A stretch of 64,000 nucleotides of DNA from Nematostella vectensis (GCF_932526225.1 NC_064043.1:10459821-10523820); one strand, 5' to 3'; positions 25,232 to 38,800 are shown, counted from the stretch's first letter. Notes: generated from the letters alone by a model not told the origin. Numbers and translations are program-made.

Positions 25232-28200
25232 TTAAACTAAAGTAGTACCAAAGATCCTATACTTGACAGAGCGTCTTATCTTACTAGTATCTTCGGGGGT
25301 ACTGTGGTAGGACATGACGCAGCACTCCATCCAGGGCCTGGACTCAAGCGACTGGCTATCAAAGTCAATGCTACACTCCGGGTTTTGTGTCATGGAAACG
25401 AGGCTATGATGTAATCCATCCTGGTGCTCCTCACTTGCCAAGAAGTCTTCAGGGGAGGGGAGGTTGGGGAAAAAGTGCTTCACATCATCATCAAATACCA
25501 TCGCGATGAGCATATCTGTCCTGTCTGCTAACAGTAACGAGAAAAGGTAGGTTCTTGTGAAAGGGTTGCCACAAACTGGGCAAGAATGTGGAGTTACATC
25601 GCGATCATGCTGTGTTCCTAAGCCATCGCAGTCATCATCAATATTGGACCCAGAGGGCCCACCAATTCTTGATGCTAGTTTCTTACATGTGCTGCAGTGC
25701 AGCTGCACAAACTCTTTGGTCTGAGGAGGAATAAAGGAAATTGCCTTCACTCTGCATTTGTACTTGTTTGGCACTTTTTCTTGGTTGTGGATATCCCATA
25801 ATGTGGTAAATGGGACCCTTGGGTGATCGGTCACTGTGCATGAAGTCTGCTGGGTTCGCAGATCACTGACAGCTTCTGCTATCTCTTCTCTGAGGGACTG
25901 TGGAGGGTGGTTGTCCAGATAGTTTTGGATACTGTCCTTTAGTTTCTGGAGATACCAGTCAGTCCATCCTGTGTCTTTGAGCATGTACACTCCCCTGCCG
26001 TTGATGCAATCACTATGCATCATGCACTCAACTCTTGGTTTCCCGTTTTCCTAATAAACCGAAATGGTACAATAAAAATATGACCTATTCCCTGAATAAG
26101 GTCACAATAAAAAGTAAATTTACCCATATCTAAAATCCATGACTTATAGCATTGTTCCACACACACAAAAAAACACACCTCACCACTAAGTTAGTGTAAA
26201 GTGCTTGGCTAATAAAACCACCAAAATATTTTTTTAGTGTCAAATGTTGAATATTTTATAGTGGTTAGACAGATGAGGAGATCAGCCAGCCAAGCTGTCA
26301 AAAAAGCCTTTTCGGACTTACCCAGAGCCTATAACGTAGCTAGCTATTCTGCACTGAGCTTCACTTGTCAGTAACTGAGAGACAAGGCTCTGGGACCAGG
26401 GTAATAATAAACTTAATATGTGAATTCATCATGTGCGTTTGATATACATACTGTAAGTTATCTTACACTGTGCAGTGAATGTATGTTTTTATAAAAGCAC
26501 CCACCTCATTGTCCACTTCCTTCAGCCTCACATTGGCCAACATAACAAAGTCACCAGGGTTAAGATCTGCTGCTGGTCCAGTGGAATGCTCATCATAGAG
26601 GCACACTGGAATAGCCATTCCACCAGCCTGCTCCGAGATCTTTCTGTCCATAACCCACCTACTATGATCATCAACCTCAACATCGCAACCATACCGTGGT
26701 GTCGTCCCATCCCAGACTTGCAGCACAAGGAAGTTTAAGGCAGGATCTTTCCATAGGGCAAGAACCTGACAAGCCAGATTGACAAACTGTGTTGAAGGAT
26801 CTAAGCCACTGATGGTTTGGAGAGTTCTGCTTGGGTTAATTCTGGGTGCAGTTTTAGCAAGATCTTTGAGTTCCCTGACTCTTGTGATGTCATCATCATC
26901 CATATGGTACTTTGCTGAGGATGATGCCATGGGAAGAACTGGGGCGTCATAAGAACCATTAAATGACAACCTATAAGAAAATGCAATACAATAATCACAA
27001 TTAAACATATATATGCAATGGTATTGATAGATATTCTGAACAATTCTGATAAGTAAAGTATAGCAAATATTATTTTTTTTACCGGTCATGGTAACAAATC
27101 CTGCATTCTGATTGGCTAATAGAGCGGTCCGGAGATTCCTATATCTACCCTAGGTCCGAGAATCGATATTTTGCGCACGCTGCTGGCTCAAAGTATGTTT
27201 TCCCTGGCACTGAGAAAAAATAAATAAGTTATTTACCAGGTAAAGGCCGTTCCGTATCGTGAAATACCGTGACCTCGGCCTTCATCCTCGGTCAGTATTT
27301 TCAAGACCTCGGTCACGGTATTTCACGATACGGACCTCCCACATGGCAAACAACCCCTATATATTTGTAAAAGAAGGCCAGTCACACCTCCACTTTATGT
27401 GACCACACAACACTGAACAACACAAAGCAACCATTGCTATTGGCTAGTTCAAGTGTGCAACACTGAGATAAAACGAACTTTAACAAAGTTTTGGAATTAA
27501 AATGTTAATGGTTATTTTGAACTATTCTTGCAAATAAACCGTAATATTTTCAGTCTGAAACAATAATAAAAGAGTGGCTGATCAACAGTCTTTAAAAAAT
27601 ATTCTTTCTCATGCCTTGCTTTGCTAATGGGATCTAACCCTGGTCTACAGTATTAAAATATGAGACTGATAGTGTAGACCAAAGACTGCCCAGATGAGAG
27701 TGTAGTGCTTCCCTGCTAGCAGAGGCCTCTTTTCTCTGTATTTCGCTGGGCTGTAGTTCGCGAGCCCAGCGAAATACAGAGAAAAGAGGCCTCTGCTAGC
27801 AGGGAAGTGTAGTGCACAATATTCAGAAAGATTTAGGGTTTTATGTTTATGCCATGGCCTATACCTTGCACCAGCAAAATAATAATCAATATTAGTGATT
27901 ATAATTATAGGGGCTGGTTGGATTGTATGCTACAGTGTATCAGGCCTGAAGCAACAGAAGGGCTAGGGGAGTGTGAACACCTCAAAGATACATCAACCTA
28001 CTCAAAATCTCTAATATTTTTTCAGACTTTAGTTTTTTATGTGTCATTTCAGTTGCACTCTCATGTATAATAATCTACAAAACCAGAGACACCAAAAAAT
28101 ATTGGCTACCATAATACAGAAATTCCGAATAAGGAAACCCCGAATAATTGCCATATTTTTCATGCTAAAACATTTCATGTTTACCGCTTTCAAATTTGTC

Positions 28201-29593
28201 TAATCCTAGCATTGCCTTTCTTGTGTTAATTTGAAAAAAACCTACCCTGAATCACATTGTTTATGTTATTCTATGATTGAGCATGTGTAACATGGAGCCG
28301 CGCTGATGTGTCAAATTAAGAGCACACTTCAAATGAAAATCAAAAACAAAAGCCCTAAAACTTCGTGGCAATTCAGATGCCAAAATTTCGGCTGGTTAAA
28401 CAGCCAAAAATACTGTAACCGAACTTCAGCTAAAACATCCGAACTTTCGGATTGAGAACAAAAGGCCGTAATTGGGTGAACTTTGGCCAATTTCTTTACC
28501 GTCACTACTAAGAGCCTCCCTTGAATAGACAAGCCTGTATGAAAAATCTTACCATGAAAATGAATCTGACTTAAAGCTTGATACTGTCCCTTGTGTCACT
28601 CCATTGAATCTAACCAGACTCACACCATCTAAACGTAGAATGTCCCCAACAGAATGCACCAATGGAAGGTGTTCAACACTCTTGGTGAAAATATTGCACT
28701 TAAAGCTTTCCTCTAGTGATGATAGTGACTCGTCAACCAAACTTATGGCAGCGACATACTCCCCTCTTCTTGTCTTGGACACTTTACAGAACTTCACAAG
28801 CCCATAGAAGTTCTTGATAGCACCATGCTTTAGCTCAGCAAGCTTTGTGTAGGATTCCTTGCCTGACTGTGCATTCAAGTTGCTATTTTGGGAATTAGTA
28901 CTTAGTGCATCAAAACTTGAAACAAAGAAACCTCCACCTCTCATGCTACTTTGCTTGGAGTTTCGGCCACATGCACCTTTAACTGATGTCTCACTTGGCT
29001 TTGTGTTTACTGTCGCATTTTCCATGGTAGTACTTGGCACTTTTTGTTTATGTGGGATAGCCAAGATTGTTACATCATTTTTGTTGGAATCTAGCAAGAT
29101 CCGAAAGGGATGACCCGAAGAATTGGTTTTCTCCAGGGTAAACCCCTTTATCACTATAGTGTCATTTGGCTGGAGGAAATTGCACTTCTTTGCAACATCT
29201 CCTTTGAGAAATAGGTTTATAGTATCAAGGATATCTTGACATACTTCGTTCTTTATAACAAGCTTTCTCGTGAAGGTTTTCCTGGTTTCAAATGTGGCAT
29301 ATGCAGTTTTTATCACACCTGGAATAAAATAACACTTTCGAATTTAGATATGTGCCTCTACAATTGTACAACACAAGTACAAATCAGCAGAGCCTATTAT
29401 GCGACACATGAAAAGCAGCTATCATGGCTTCGATTGCGGCTGTAAAACTCTATAGACCTTTTATATGCAGTTCTGGGTCCTTCGCACACTGTTCGTTGAT
29501 CTCACGGATTGATTCGAAATGGCAATCCTTCAGTTTTTGGAGCTCGTTGATATTTTTTAGTGTAACAACTTCATGTTTGAATTTTTCCGCCAT
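25232..29593 (-). CDS. POT1: Protection of telomeres protein 1 (POT1)-like
   Basis: Four exons on the minus strand, in transcript order 29593-29458, 29318-28553, 26970-26505 and 26050-25232, join in frame to 728 aa. Binds single-stranded telomeric G-strand DNA within shelterin. Seen: the POT1 OB1 (Telo_bind) pattern at about residues 205-300 (FYGLVKFCKVSK, AISLVDES, GDILRLDGVSL, TQGTVSS); OB2 with LVLQVWDGT and the MHSDCINGRGVYML stretch; and a C-terminal OB3-like region with paired cysteines (CSTC, CPVC) and the family ending PWMECCVMSYH. The first 200 residues are longer than the short N-terminus of vertebrate POT1 and contain an OB-like pattern (LVIKNE, LQPNDTIVIKGF, VTILAIP). Start chosen at the ATG giving an in-frame first exon (MAEKFKH). 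The donor after exon 1 (GTCTAT) is weak. Head-to-head with CWF19L2. Confidence 0.9.
27252..27333. repeat. Inverted repeat (hairpin) in POT1 intron
   Basis: CCGTATCGTGAAATACCGTG at 27252 is matched by its reverse complement ending at 27333 (GGTCACGGTATTTCACGATACGG), with a loop of about 35 nt. It resembles a small foldback element. Confidence 0.75.
27709..27806. mobile_element. 98-bp foldback MITE with perfect 9-bp target duplication
   Basis: The element is almost entirely a perfect palindrome: TTCCCTGCTAGCAGAGGCC at the left, its exact complement at the right, and a loop of about 10 nt (GTAGTTCGCG). It is flanked on both sides by GTGTAGTGC (27700-27708 and 27807-27815). A longer member of the same family with shared termini sits at 36290-37083. 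Nine-base target duplications are typical of Mutator-like elements; that superfamily assignment is inference. Confidence 0.9.
28120..28500 (+). repeat. Dispersed repeat, copy 1 (second copy about 31310-31690)
   Basis: The segments around 28120-28500 and 31310-31690 share a long series of blocks in the same order, including TTTCATGTTTACC, TTCAAATTTGTCT, AACATGGAGC, AACAGCCAAAAA and CTTCAGC. They are in the same orientation in introns of two different genes. Boundaries are approximate and the family is unidentified. Confidence 0.7.
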
Positions 29594-29867
29594 TTTTGGA
29601 GTTCTGGAGTGCTGCGCCTTCGGTATTGGTCAGCGTTCCGAAGTGCTCCCAAAAAAAAAAAAAAAAAAAAAAAAAAAACAGAGAAAAACAGTGCTCTGTA
29701 TTTTTTTTTAACTTTTTTTTTCAAGATACCCGTAGTTCTCAACTCTAAGATTTAATACTCTGCTTTTTTGGGGGGCTCGCGATAATGTGATGAGTTAAAA
29801 TGGGTATCCTGTGTAATGAGCCGTTGTTATCTTGTTCTGCGGTCTCATCCATTTAGCAAAATCCAAG
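29594..29867. promoter_or_regulatory. Shared intergenic promoter region of POT1 and CWF19L2
   Basis: Only 274 bp separate the divergent start codons at 29593 (minus) and 29868 (plus). The interval contains an A run of about 28 nt (near 29650) and T-rich tracts (near 29700), and no TATA box that I can identify. Both genes start with short first coding exons immediately beside it. A bidirectional promoter is inferred from the geometry. Confidence 0.6.
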
Positions 29868-32800
29868 ATGGCGGCTCCTGTGAATTTCGTGTCGCAAACG
29901 CAATTGAACGCTAAAAAAGCACTAAAGAGAAAAGCCAGGGAGGATATACTGCAAAAGGTTTGAAGAGTATTGGTTGCTGTTCGCAAGAGCTTCAATGCGT
30001 TGTCGTTTTTTTTCAATTTGGATATTATCCAACGATGAAGAAACAGTTGTTATAAGTTTAAAGTAAAAAGAGTTGTTAAAATTTACTTATCATGCTATTT
30101 TTCTTATTCTAGGCTAAGGAAGAATACGAAAAAGAAGAAAGACGAAAAGAGAAGAGAAAGGAGACAGGTGAAGATACATGGATGCTCCCATCAGTCAGTG
30201 ATCGCGTCACAGAAAACAATATCAAGGTAATATTGATAGTCAGCGAACATTTGGAACGAAATTAATTTTCTGCACAAACTTCATTTTCAGGAGCAGTAAT
30301 AGGCCATTCCAGCTATAAGCATGCACACATTAAAATATTAAAATAGAAACCAGGCCCGTAGCCAGGATTTTGAGCGGGGTGGTTTGTTTTTCCATTTAAG
30401 CGAACCAAATTTCCGGTATACCCCTCTCCTCGCCTTATTACACTAGGCAATCAATCTTGTATTTAAAATGTTATTAATAGGGTACTTTTTAACATATAGC
30501 AATAATAAAAAAGATAGTTATTATAAAAATATTTTTATAGTCATTTTAAAGACATATTGATGTGCATGGTATATCTCCAGCCAAACGTTTTATATATTTT
30601 TGTTTGCTCTGAGCAGACCTTCAAGCCGGGTGGGGGGTTCATCCGAACCCCCTGGCTAGGGGCCTGGAAACCTTCCTCAGCAAGCATAATGCAGCGTGCA
30701 CCTTTTAAAGCTTGCCCCTAATGCGCACTGCATGACAGTAGTTGAGTAAGTTGCCCTGTAGAGTGCATGTGAATGCTAGTCGGTTCCTTCATAAATTGGT
30801 TCGTCCATAGACCAGTTTGTCCATAGCAAAACCAGTTCATCCATAACCATAGCCGTAAACTGGCCAATAATATGCGTACAAAACTGTTACAGCAATTTGG
30901 CAATGACTTGTGTGGGGTTTTCTACCACCAGCGTCAAAACACGTTATCACACTTGGAATTGCGTTGCTCTTTTCTAAATTTATGGGTATATAGTAATTTG
31001 ACACATCTTCTTCCTCAGTTGATCGATTTCATAATCAATACTATAGAAGACGTGCAACTCGTAGAATTTTACATGGTGATTTTCACACCAAACAGTCCAT
31101 TTGTGCATGGAAGACTGACATCTGAGCTTTCTTTTTCATAGTTTGGACCTATAGCACCTTTAGGATGAAGCCTGTAGCTTCAAAAGATGAAAATAGGAAA
31201 AAAATAGCACGAAAAGTATGCAAATATTTTAAACATATATTATATAGACATAGCAAGTCTTGTTCCATGATCACACGTTTTATGAACCTTTGATAATGGA
31301 ACTCTTAATAATGAAACTCCAATTTTTTTCACGCTTAAAGATTTTTCATGTTTACCTCTTTCAAATTTGTCTGATCCTAGCATCGCCTTTCATATGTTAA
31401 TTTTTAAATAACCTGCCTTGAAGCATATTGTTTATGTTGTTTGATGATCGCTGGTGTCTAACATGGAGCTGCGATGATGCTGTTTTGGTCCCGGGAAGTA
31501 TGGTTAAGAGCTCACTTCAAACGAAAATCGAAAACAATAGCCCTAAGACTTCATCCGAAATTCGGATGACAAACTTTCTGCTGGTTTTAACAGCCAAAAA
31601 ATACTGTAACTGAACTTCAGCAAAAACATCTGAACTTTCAAATTTATAACAAAAGGTTGTAATTGGAACTTCGGCCAATTTCTTTTGCACTTCTTTCGCT
31701 GTATATATATAATATCTAAAGTTTTAAATATTGATATATGTAAACAAGAAGCGTAAACCAAGATCGATGTCAAACTGTATCACTGATCGTACCCAAGTTA
31801 CTAAAAAGTAAATAGTTGCTGGAAACATTGAACATTTCAGGGATGGATTTGGTGCATGTGCATGTATGCTTATAGCTGAAATAGCCTATTGTCACTCCTA
31901 TGAGGTGGTGGATATGAATGTTTTTATGGGCTTAAACTTGAGAACCTCCTCTTTTCAATTGGTTCAATATTAAATTTGTTACCTATTAAATTTTATTTTC
32001 AAGAAAAAATCCTCAAAGAAAAAGAAGCATAAGAAAGAAAAGAAATCAAGGAAACTAAAAAAGGTACTGTCATTGCCTCTTAAACAATACAACAACCATT
32101 TAAAAAAAGCCAACACTCTTTCTTCATTGGCATAGAAGACAACTCTGTTGTTTCCCTGTGACCACATTCTTCTAGAAAATTTGGGGCATGAATTTGCATA
32201 TTTGTTACCACAATCTTTCCTCATCTTTGAAGGATAAAAAGGCATCAACAGAAGGTGGAAGTTCATCAGTAAGTGGAATTTATAGCTTGATTCAACAGTT
32301 AGAACAATAGACAGGGCTTCTGGAATTACGCGAAAAAAAAATCAATTACACGGGATTTTGCAAGACATTTTACTTAAAAAAATCAAAATTTTGCGGGATT
32401 CTTTACTGAATTACGCGCTACATTACACGGAATATCAACTGTTACGCCCAAACTACATTTTGTACCGAAGGAAAACATACCTCGGAAACCCAGGGGTATT
32501 TTGCTATAACGTTTCACTCGCGAGAAAAATAACCCTTGGGTAACAGTCAGGAACGAACTTGGCAAAAAAGCCGTCACGACAGACAAAGGCGCCTGGGTCC
32601 CTGGGGATTAAAGATGTCAAAAGCTGTCATCGATCAATCTTTTTGGAGGCAAATCACTGTGGAAAATTTTACACGTTTGGATATAGTTTACCGTTTCGCC
32701 AGCTCGGTCTTTTGTAATTTACGAAAGAAAAAAGGGGTTAGCCTTCTTTACTCGGAAAAGGCAATCATGAATTATTGCCGCGTTTGCGGGGAAACAGTCT

Positions 32801-35800
32801 CAGATAATAAAAAAGACACAAGCTATTCGAATCGCATTTGCTTGAAGAACAACTCTCCTCGATTACTTGAAGAAATGTATCACAACAAGGAGGTTTTACG
32901 GACTTTATTTGCACATTTTGCAAGCCAAGGATCTACGACATTCCCTCTGTAGGCTTAAACTTCGGTGCAAAGTAATAGCTTCACTGCCGAATGACCATCC
33001 TCGGAAACCCGGGTTATTTTGCTCTAAAACGTTAGAGCAAAATACCCCTGGGTTTCCAAGGATGAGGAAAACACGAAATAACTTGAAAAGGTTATTTTTT
33101 TGCGTGAAAATATCTAAGGCAAGTTTTCATTAGCTTCTAGCTACCAGCCAATTAAAAACTGTATTTTATTATTAGTCCGAGGCCTTCGCGGTTTAGCAAA
33201 GAACGCCTAGTCATTTTATTTGTTTTTGAAATTCAGTCCGAAATATCGCACTCTTACGAAGAATATCTCTTTTTTTACGAGAAATAGAGGTAAAAACCCT
33301 AAAAGAACACATCAGCTGTGAATTAAATGTTTTGTCTTCCAAAATTTAGCCAAATTACTCGGGATTACGCGAAAATTTGTGGATTACGTGGGTTACGCGG
33401 ATTACGTGGAAAAAGCCAAATTACGCGCTTCCGCACAAGCACGTAATTCCACAAGCCCTGAATATAACAGGATGAGTGGGTTGTCAAGGAGACTCCAGCA
33501 GTGGAGAGTGACAATCCACAAACACAAATAACACAACAGGTAGGAAAATGTGTCCACACTATTTTGCTAATATATTAGATTAAAAATTCTTTAAAGGAAG
33601 AAAATAGTGCAGAGTAACTTAATCTGCAGCTTGAAATTTCTACAATAGGTTCTTGCTTGTTGAGAAAATTTGCAGTTATCAAACATTGCCTTCTAGTATT
33701 GCAATTAATCCATACTTAACCCTTTCACTCCTGGGTACTTTTGAACAACATTGTAAGAAAAACAGACTGAAAACAGAAACCTCCCCCCCTATTTCAAGTC
33801 CAACACTACCAGTTAAGCTAAGCTACCGCTGACCCAAGACGGTAGGCCTTGAAGTTTCCAGCAATGCACTGCGGTGCCTTTTCTTTCTAGTGACAGCACT
33901 GCTACAGCCTGTTGCTTACAACAGTTTTGCTTTTAATTTGCTTAAAAGTTGCCTTTTCTTTCTAGCGGCGGCATTGCTAGAGCCTGTTGCTTACAACAGT
34001 TTTGCTTTTAATTTGCTTAAAAATTACAGCTTCTTCACATCTTGAGAGTGCCTTAGGACATCATGAAGTCTTTTGGGGCATAATTAATGCTGTGCTTATG
34101 GATGTTTGCACGCTGAGGTTGATTCAATGGGATAATTCCTTGTCTGGGCTTCACCAAGTGACAAAGGAATTTTCTGGTGAATGGCCTCATACTCTCCAAT
34201 GTGGGCCATCTTTGCTACCCAACCTTATTCAAAAATTGTTTTTAGGTTTATTCTGGGTTCCTTGGACCTGGAAATGTTTTGTTTGGATCGGGGCAAAGAG
34301 ACTTATAAAAAAAAACTGTTATGATTCTGGGGGAGGAGATTGCCCGCCTGTCTGTCAAGGTGTTTCCAAGACTCCCATGATGCAGTGCAGGCATGCAAAA
34401 TAGGCTAAACATGGTGTCTCGCTTCTAATGGAGGTTCTAGCATTGATTATTGTGACTGATTGCTGTAAAATGGGACCTGACAGAGCGCAATAAAGGTATC
34501 TATTGGTGACTTGATCTGTGTTTGCTTGTCTCTATTTGTAGTTCGGAATTTTGTGTCTTTTTAGGTAAGAAATGTTTCTATGTTTAACACATTGACCCCT
34601 CAACCGGCCTGTACCGGCTTTGGGAAGTACCCACAACCCAAAAAATTCATAAATGCAAACTAAACACAACAAGATGAAGATACTCAGGCATCAGTCTAAG
34701 GGATAAATAGTCTTGAAGATATGCATCCAACCAAGGTGTTGGCAACTACTCTTAAGCCAAATAATAGCACAGGTTCTTTGACAAATCGAACAAGGAAAGA
34801 AAAGCAGAATCACCCCTCTCAATAAAACGCTCAAAATACAACACAAGGGAGAGAGATCAGCAAACACAGCTCAAGACACAAATAGATACCTTTATTCTGA
34901 TCCTCCAGGTTCATTTCCATGGCCTCAAAACACAATGTCCACTCCTTGAAGGCTTGTAAAACCATAAAGATGCCTTTACGAATTGAAAAGCATTCTGGGA
35001 GATCCAGGGAAAAATTCGCCAGGGGAGGGCCAGTCAACACTCCTTTCCCCAAAGTCAGATGGTTTTTTATAAGTCTTTTCACCCCTAATCCAAACAAATC
35101 AATTCCAGGTCATACAGACCCAGGATAGCAGTGTAAACAATTTTGGAATCAATTTGGTTTCAGAAAAGACAGCATTTAGGAGAGCTGTGGTGATTCATTA
35201 GAAAATTATTTTCTCATCCAGGCAAAGCCAAACAAGAAAAAAATCATCATGAATCCACCTTTGCTTGCAAATATCCATAAGCAAAGCACTCAATTATGCC
35301 CCAAAAGACTTCATGATGTCCTGATGCTCATAGCTGTATTTTTGATGAAAAATACAAGCAACCATCAACTTGTACTGGCTTCAGCACAACGACGAGGGAT
35401 TAAAAGTGGGGACCGCAAAGCACTGTTGGAAAGCTTGGATACCGCTGACTAGGTGCAGCTGTGTTTGACTTTGACGGGCTGTATAAAACTCAGAATAGGG
35501 GGGAGGTATCTGTTTTCAGCCTGTTTTTTTGTAAATTCAGCTCAAAAATAGCCAGGAGTCAATGGGTTAAGCATTTGTTTACGAATTGGTCAGAAATTAA
35601 GGTTGATATTTTGACAAAAGAGTCAATTCTATTACATTGCTTCGATGCGCTTTTGAAGGTCGTCTATGCCTTGGATGAATCTATGAGTATCCGGGTCTGG
35701 TGATGTTTAGTTTGCATTTTTCACGTTTTTGAGTTGGGCCTATATTTTACAGGCGTCTTAGGGTGTTATGGCAATGAAAGACTTAAAAAATGGGTGAAAA

Positions 35801-38800
35801 TTGATTCAAGAAGAACTACATCAATTTTGTGATTTATTATTAGGCTTCTTTCCTGTTACATTTCAAATTGGTTCCAGATATTTCCAGTACATTGGAGTTG
35901 AAGCTACATTGCTGTCCATGTTTGGAAAAATATTTGCTCTGAATACTGATTCCTTTAGCCACTCTCTTTTCAGCGTGATAGCTGGATGTTACTGCCAACC
36001 TTCTCAAGTAGCTCTAAGAGAGCACAGCAAGAAGAGAGGGAAATAGAAGAAGAAGAACAAAGAGAAAAGGAAAAGAAGCTCTCCTGTCTGGATACAGTAA
36101 TACATCCCTTCTTCACTCATGCCATATCCAAGTACCCTCAATACCTATATCAAGTACACCTTGGGGCTCGGCAGCAACCCCCCCCCCCCCCACCCCCACT
36201 GGCCAAGTATCCAGTGCCTATTAAGTACCCCTCTTTTGGAAAACATCCTACTGTTGCTGGTAATAAGATAATTTCTTTGTATCACTTGTTTCCCTGCTAG
36301 CAGAGGCCTCTTTTCCCTGTATTTCGCTGGGCTGGAGTTCGCGAGGAAAAGATACCTCTGCCATGGGTCGAAACTGTTTCTGTTGCGCATGCGTGAGCGT
36401 TAATAAGCGACCGACGTGCTAAAACCCGTACCATCGCGCGAAAGCTGTCAATATGCTTTGCATGGGTTTAGTCGGAAATCATGCATCAAACTCCAGTTAG
36501 TTCTCCTCTTCGAAAAAAGAAAACAACTGTTCAATTTCAATCACCTAAAACGTCACTAAAAAGATTGAACAACAAACGCAGCAAAGACGAGTTTTGTCTT
36601 GTTTGTGGGATTAATTTCAAGACATCTGGGCAGGCGAGTTTCTTCAATGTAAATATCGCAAAGTTGGATTCGAAGAAAATGTTACAAAACGTTTTGGTAA
36701 ACTTAGATCAGCTATTCCCAGAAGAATATGCAAAACCTGTAAACGGAAGATTGACTCGTTAGTCAAAAGAGAGAAAATTCTGAATGAAGATAAGGCATTG
36801 AATGGCTTCTTTTATAATTCGTTGCGTGATTTTTCTACGGAGGACGCCGTTTCGAATGCGGGCTTATTATCCCGCAGCGGATATACGTTTCATGCATGCG
36901 CTAGTCATTGTGGGCTCAAATAGTGGCCAGTAATTAATGAATGGAGCATGCGCTCTGGATCTCGTCCACGATCGTGGACGGCGGTTTGATCAAACGAATT
37001 TGCGACCCATGGCAGGGGTATCTTTTCCTCGCGAACTCCAGCCCAGCGAAATACATAGAAAAGAGGCCTCTGCTAGCAGGGAAATCACTTGTATGTGTGA
37101 TGGTTTTACTCAGCATTCAGGGTAAAACAAAATAATGTTACATTAGATTTAAGATTTAGCAACCTTGCACCCTACCTCCAACTCCAGCCCCTTCAGCTTA
37201 TCAGGGCCTTAATTTGAGTTATGTGTATATACCTAAAGGGGTTTTCCCCCTAAACAGCCTGGCCAGCATGAGAAGGAGCTTAACCCATATTGGAAAGATG
37301 GAGGTGCTGGACTACCAACAGCAAATGATGAAAATTCTAACCAGGACTCTGGTTCAGGTACAGTCAGTGGACCTTCAGTTCACTGTATCATTGGTTATGA
37401 TTAAAGGGTTTTTTTGAGCTCATGTGACACTGCAAGACACAGAGAGCCAAAGAAAAAAGTGTTATAGACACTCCACATATAACGAAAAATACTTGTCTTT
37501 ATACTCAAAATGTGGGGAATAATGTAATCCTGAAAATGCCTTTACTTTGTCACAGATGTTCATTTTAATTTTTCAGTTTCATATGATCTTGGATTTTTGA
37601 GAAAAGCCTATAAAAGGTCTGTAGAACAATCTAAAGAGGAAGGGCGAAGTCTTGAGGAGGTGGTTGCTGACCGATGGGGGGTAGGTAAACCTACACTGTC
37701 ATTTCCTTGTCTTATTATGCATGCAGTACTGTATTAGCACACAAAGGAGGGATGGCCCAAAAAAGCCACAATAGCTCAGTGACTAAGTTCATCCAAGGCC
37801 ATTTGGAGCTGTGTTGTGTAGTTCTGGAGGTGTGAAAACCTTTGGAAACTGTGAAACAACAACAAAGATGCTCCATGGTACCATCCATCTTCAGTTATAA
37901 TACTTTTTACAAAGTTCACCTGAAGGTCAGCATGCATCAGTATAGCTTCACTGACAGGTAGTCAGTAACATATGCAATGTGCTTATTAGAGACTTGTGAG
38001 AAGTGTACAACACAAAATGTCAAGGCATTTAGGTAATTTATTGTCGAGATGCTTCATAAATAAATAAAAATGTACATTGTTATTCTTTTCATTATTTGGC
38101 AATAATACACTCCCATCCCAGAGTAATACAATTTGACTTCTATTGCTTTTAACAGTCAATTGAGAGGTTACAGAGTTTGATAAAGGCAGCAGAAATGAGG
38201 TTGGTCCTGCACCCTTTTCTCACTTTTTCTTACCTCTTTTTTTCTGAATGTCAATTAAATCATATTCATTTTACACTCCAAGAGCTAAAGTGCTTTTGTT
38301 CATTTTACTTCCACTCATAAATAGCAGCAAGCCAGATGGAAGGTCAGATCAGTTTGACAGTCGAAGTAGCAAACGTCCTGAGAAGGGAGATTATAGACCT
38401 GACAGATATGTCGCTAAAAAAGAGAAGGGAAGTGAAAGAGGTGACAGGCGTGATAGAAATGAGCTCGAACGGGCACGAGACGCGGACAGGGACTGGCAGA
38501 GAGGTGATGGCCGCCCTCACAGGGAGCATAGACAAGAGGGAAGAGAACAAGAATCAAAGAGGGACAGTCAGAATGGTGACGATGGCCGCCCTCACAGAGA
38601 AGAAAGACAAGTGGGAAGAGACCACCGTCACGAGTCTGATAGAAGAAGAGATCTTACCTCAAGCAGACTGTCTGGGGATAGATCAAGGAGAAATATGTTC
38701 ATGAGACCAGATGATTCCAGGTTTGTGCAATGCATTGAAAGATGCAATAAGATTAAAGATCTATTTTAGAGATACGAATAAGAAGCTAGAAATTCTAAAG

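Noticed and set aside
29557-29755. Short frames with poly-Phe or poly-Lys between POT1 and CWF19L2
   Set aside because: They come from the A/T homopolymer tracts of the intergenic promoter.
32536-32952. 138-codon frame in a CWF19L2 intron as a host gene
   Set aside because: It lies inside an element with inverted CAGGGCTT termini, only part resembles a zinc finger, and there is no splice or homology support. Treated as transposon content.
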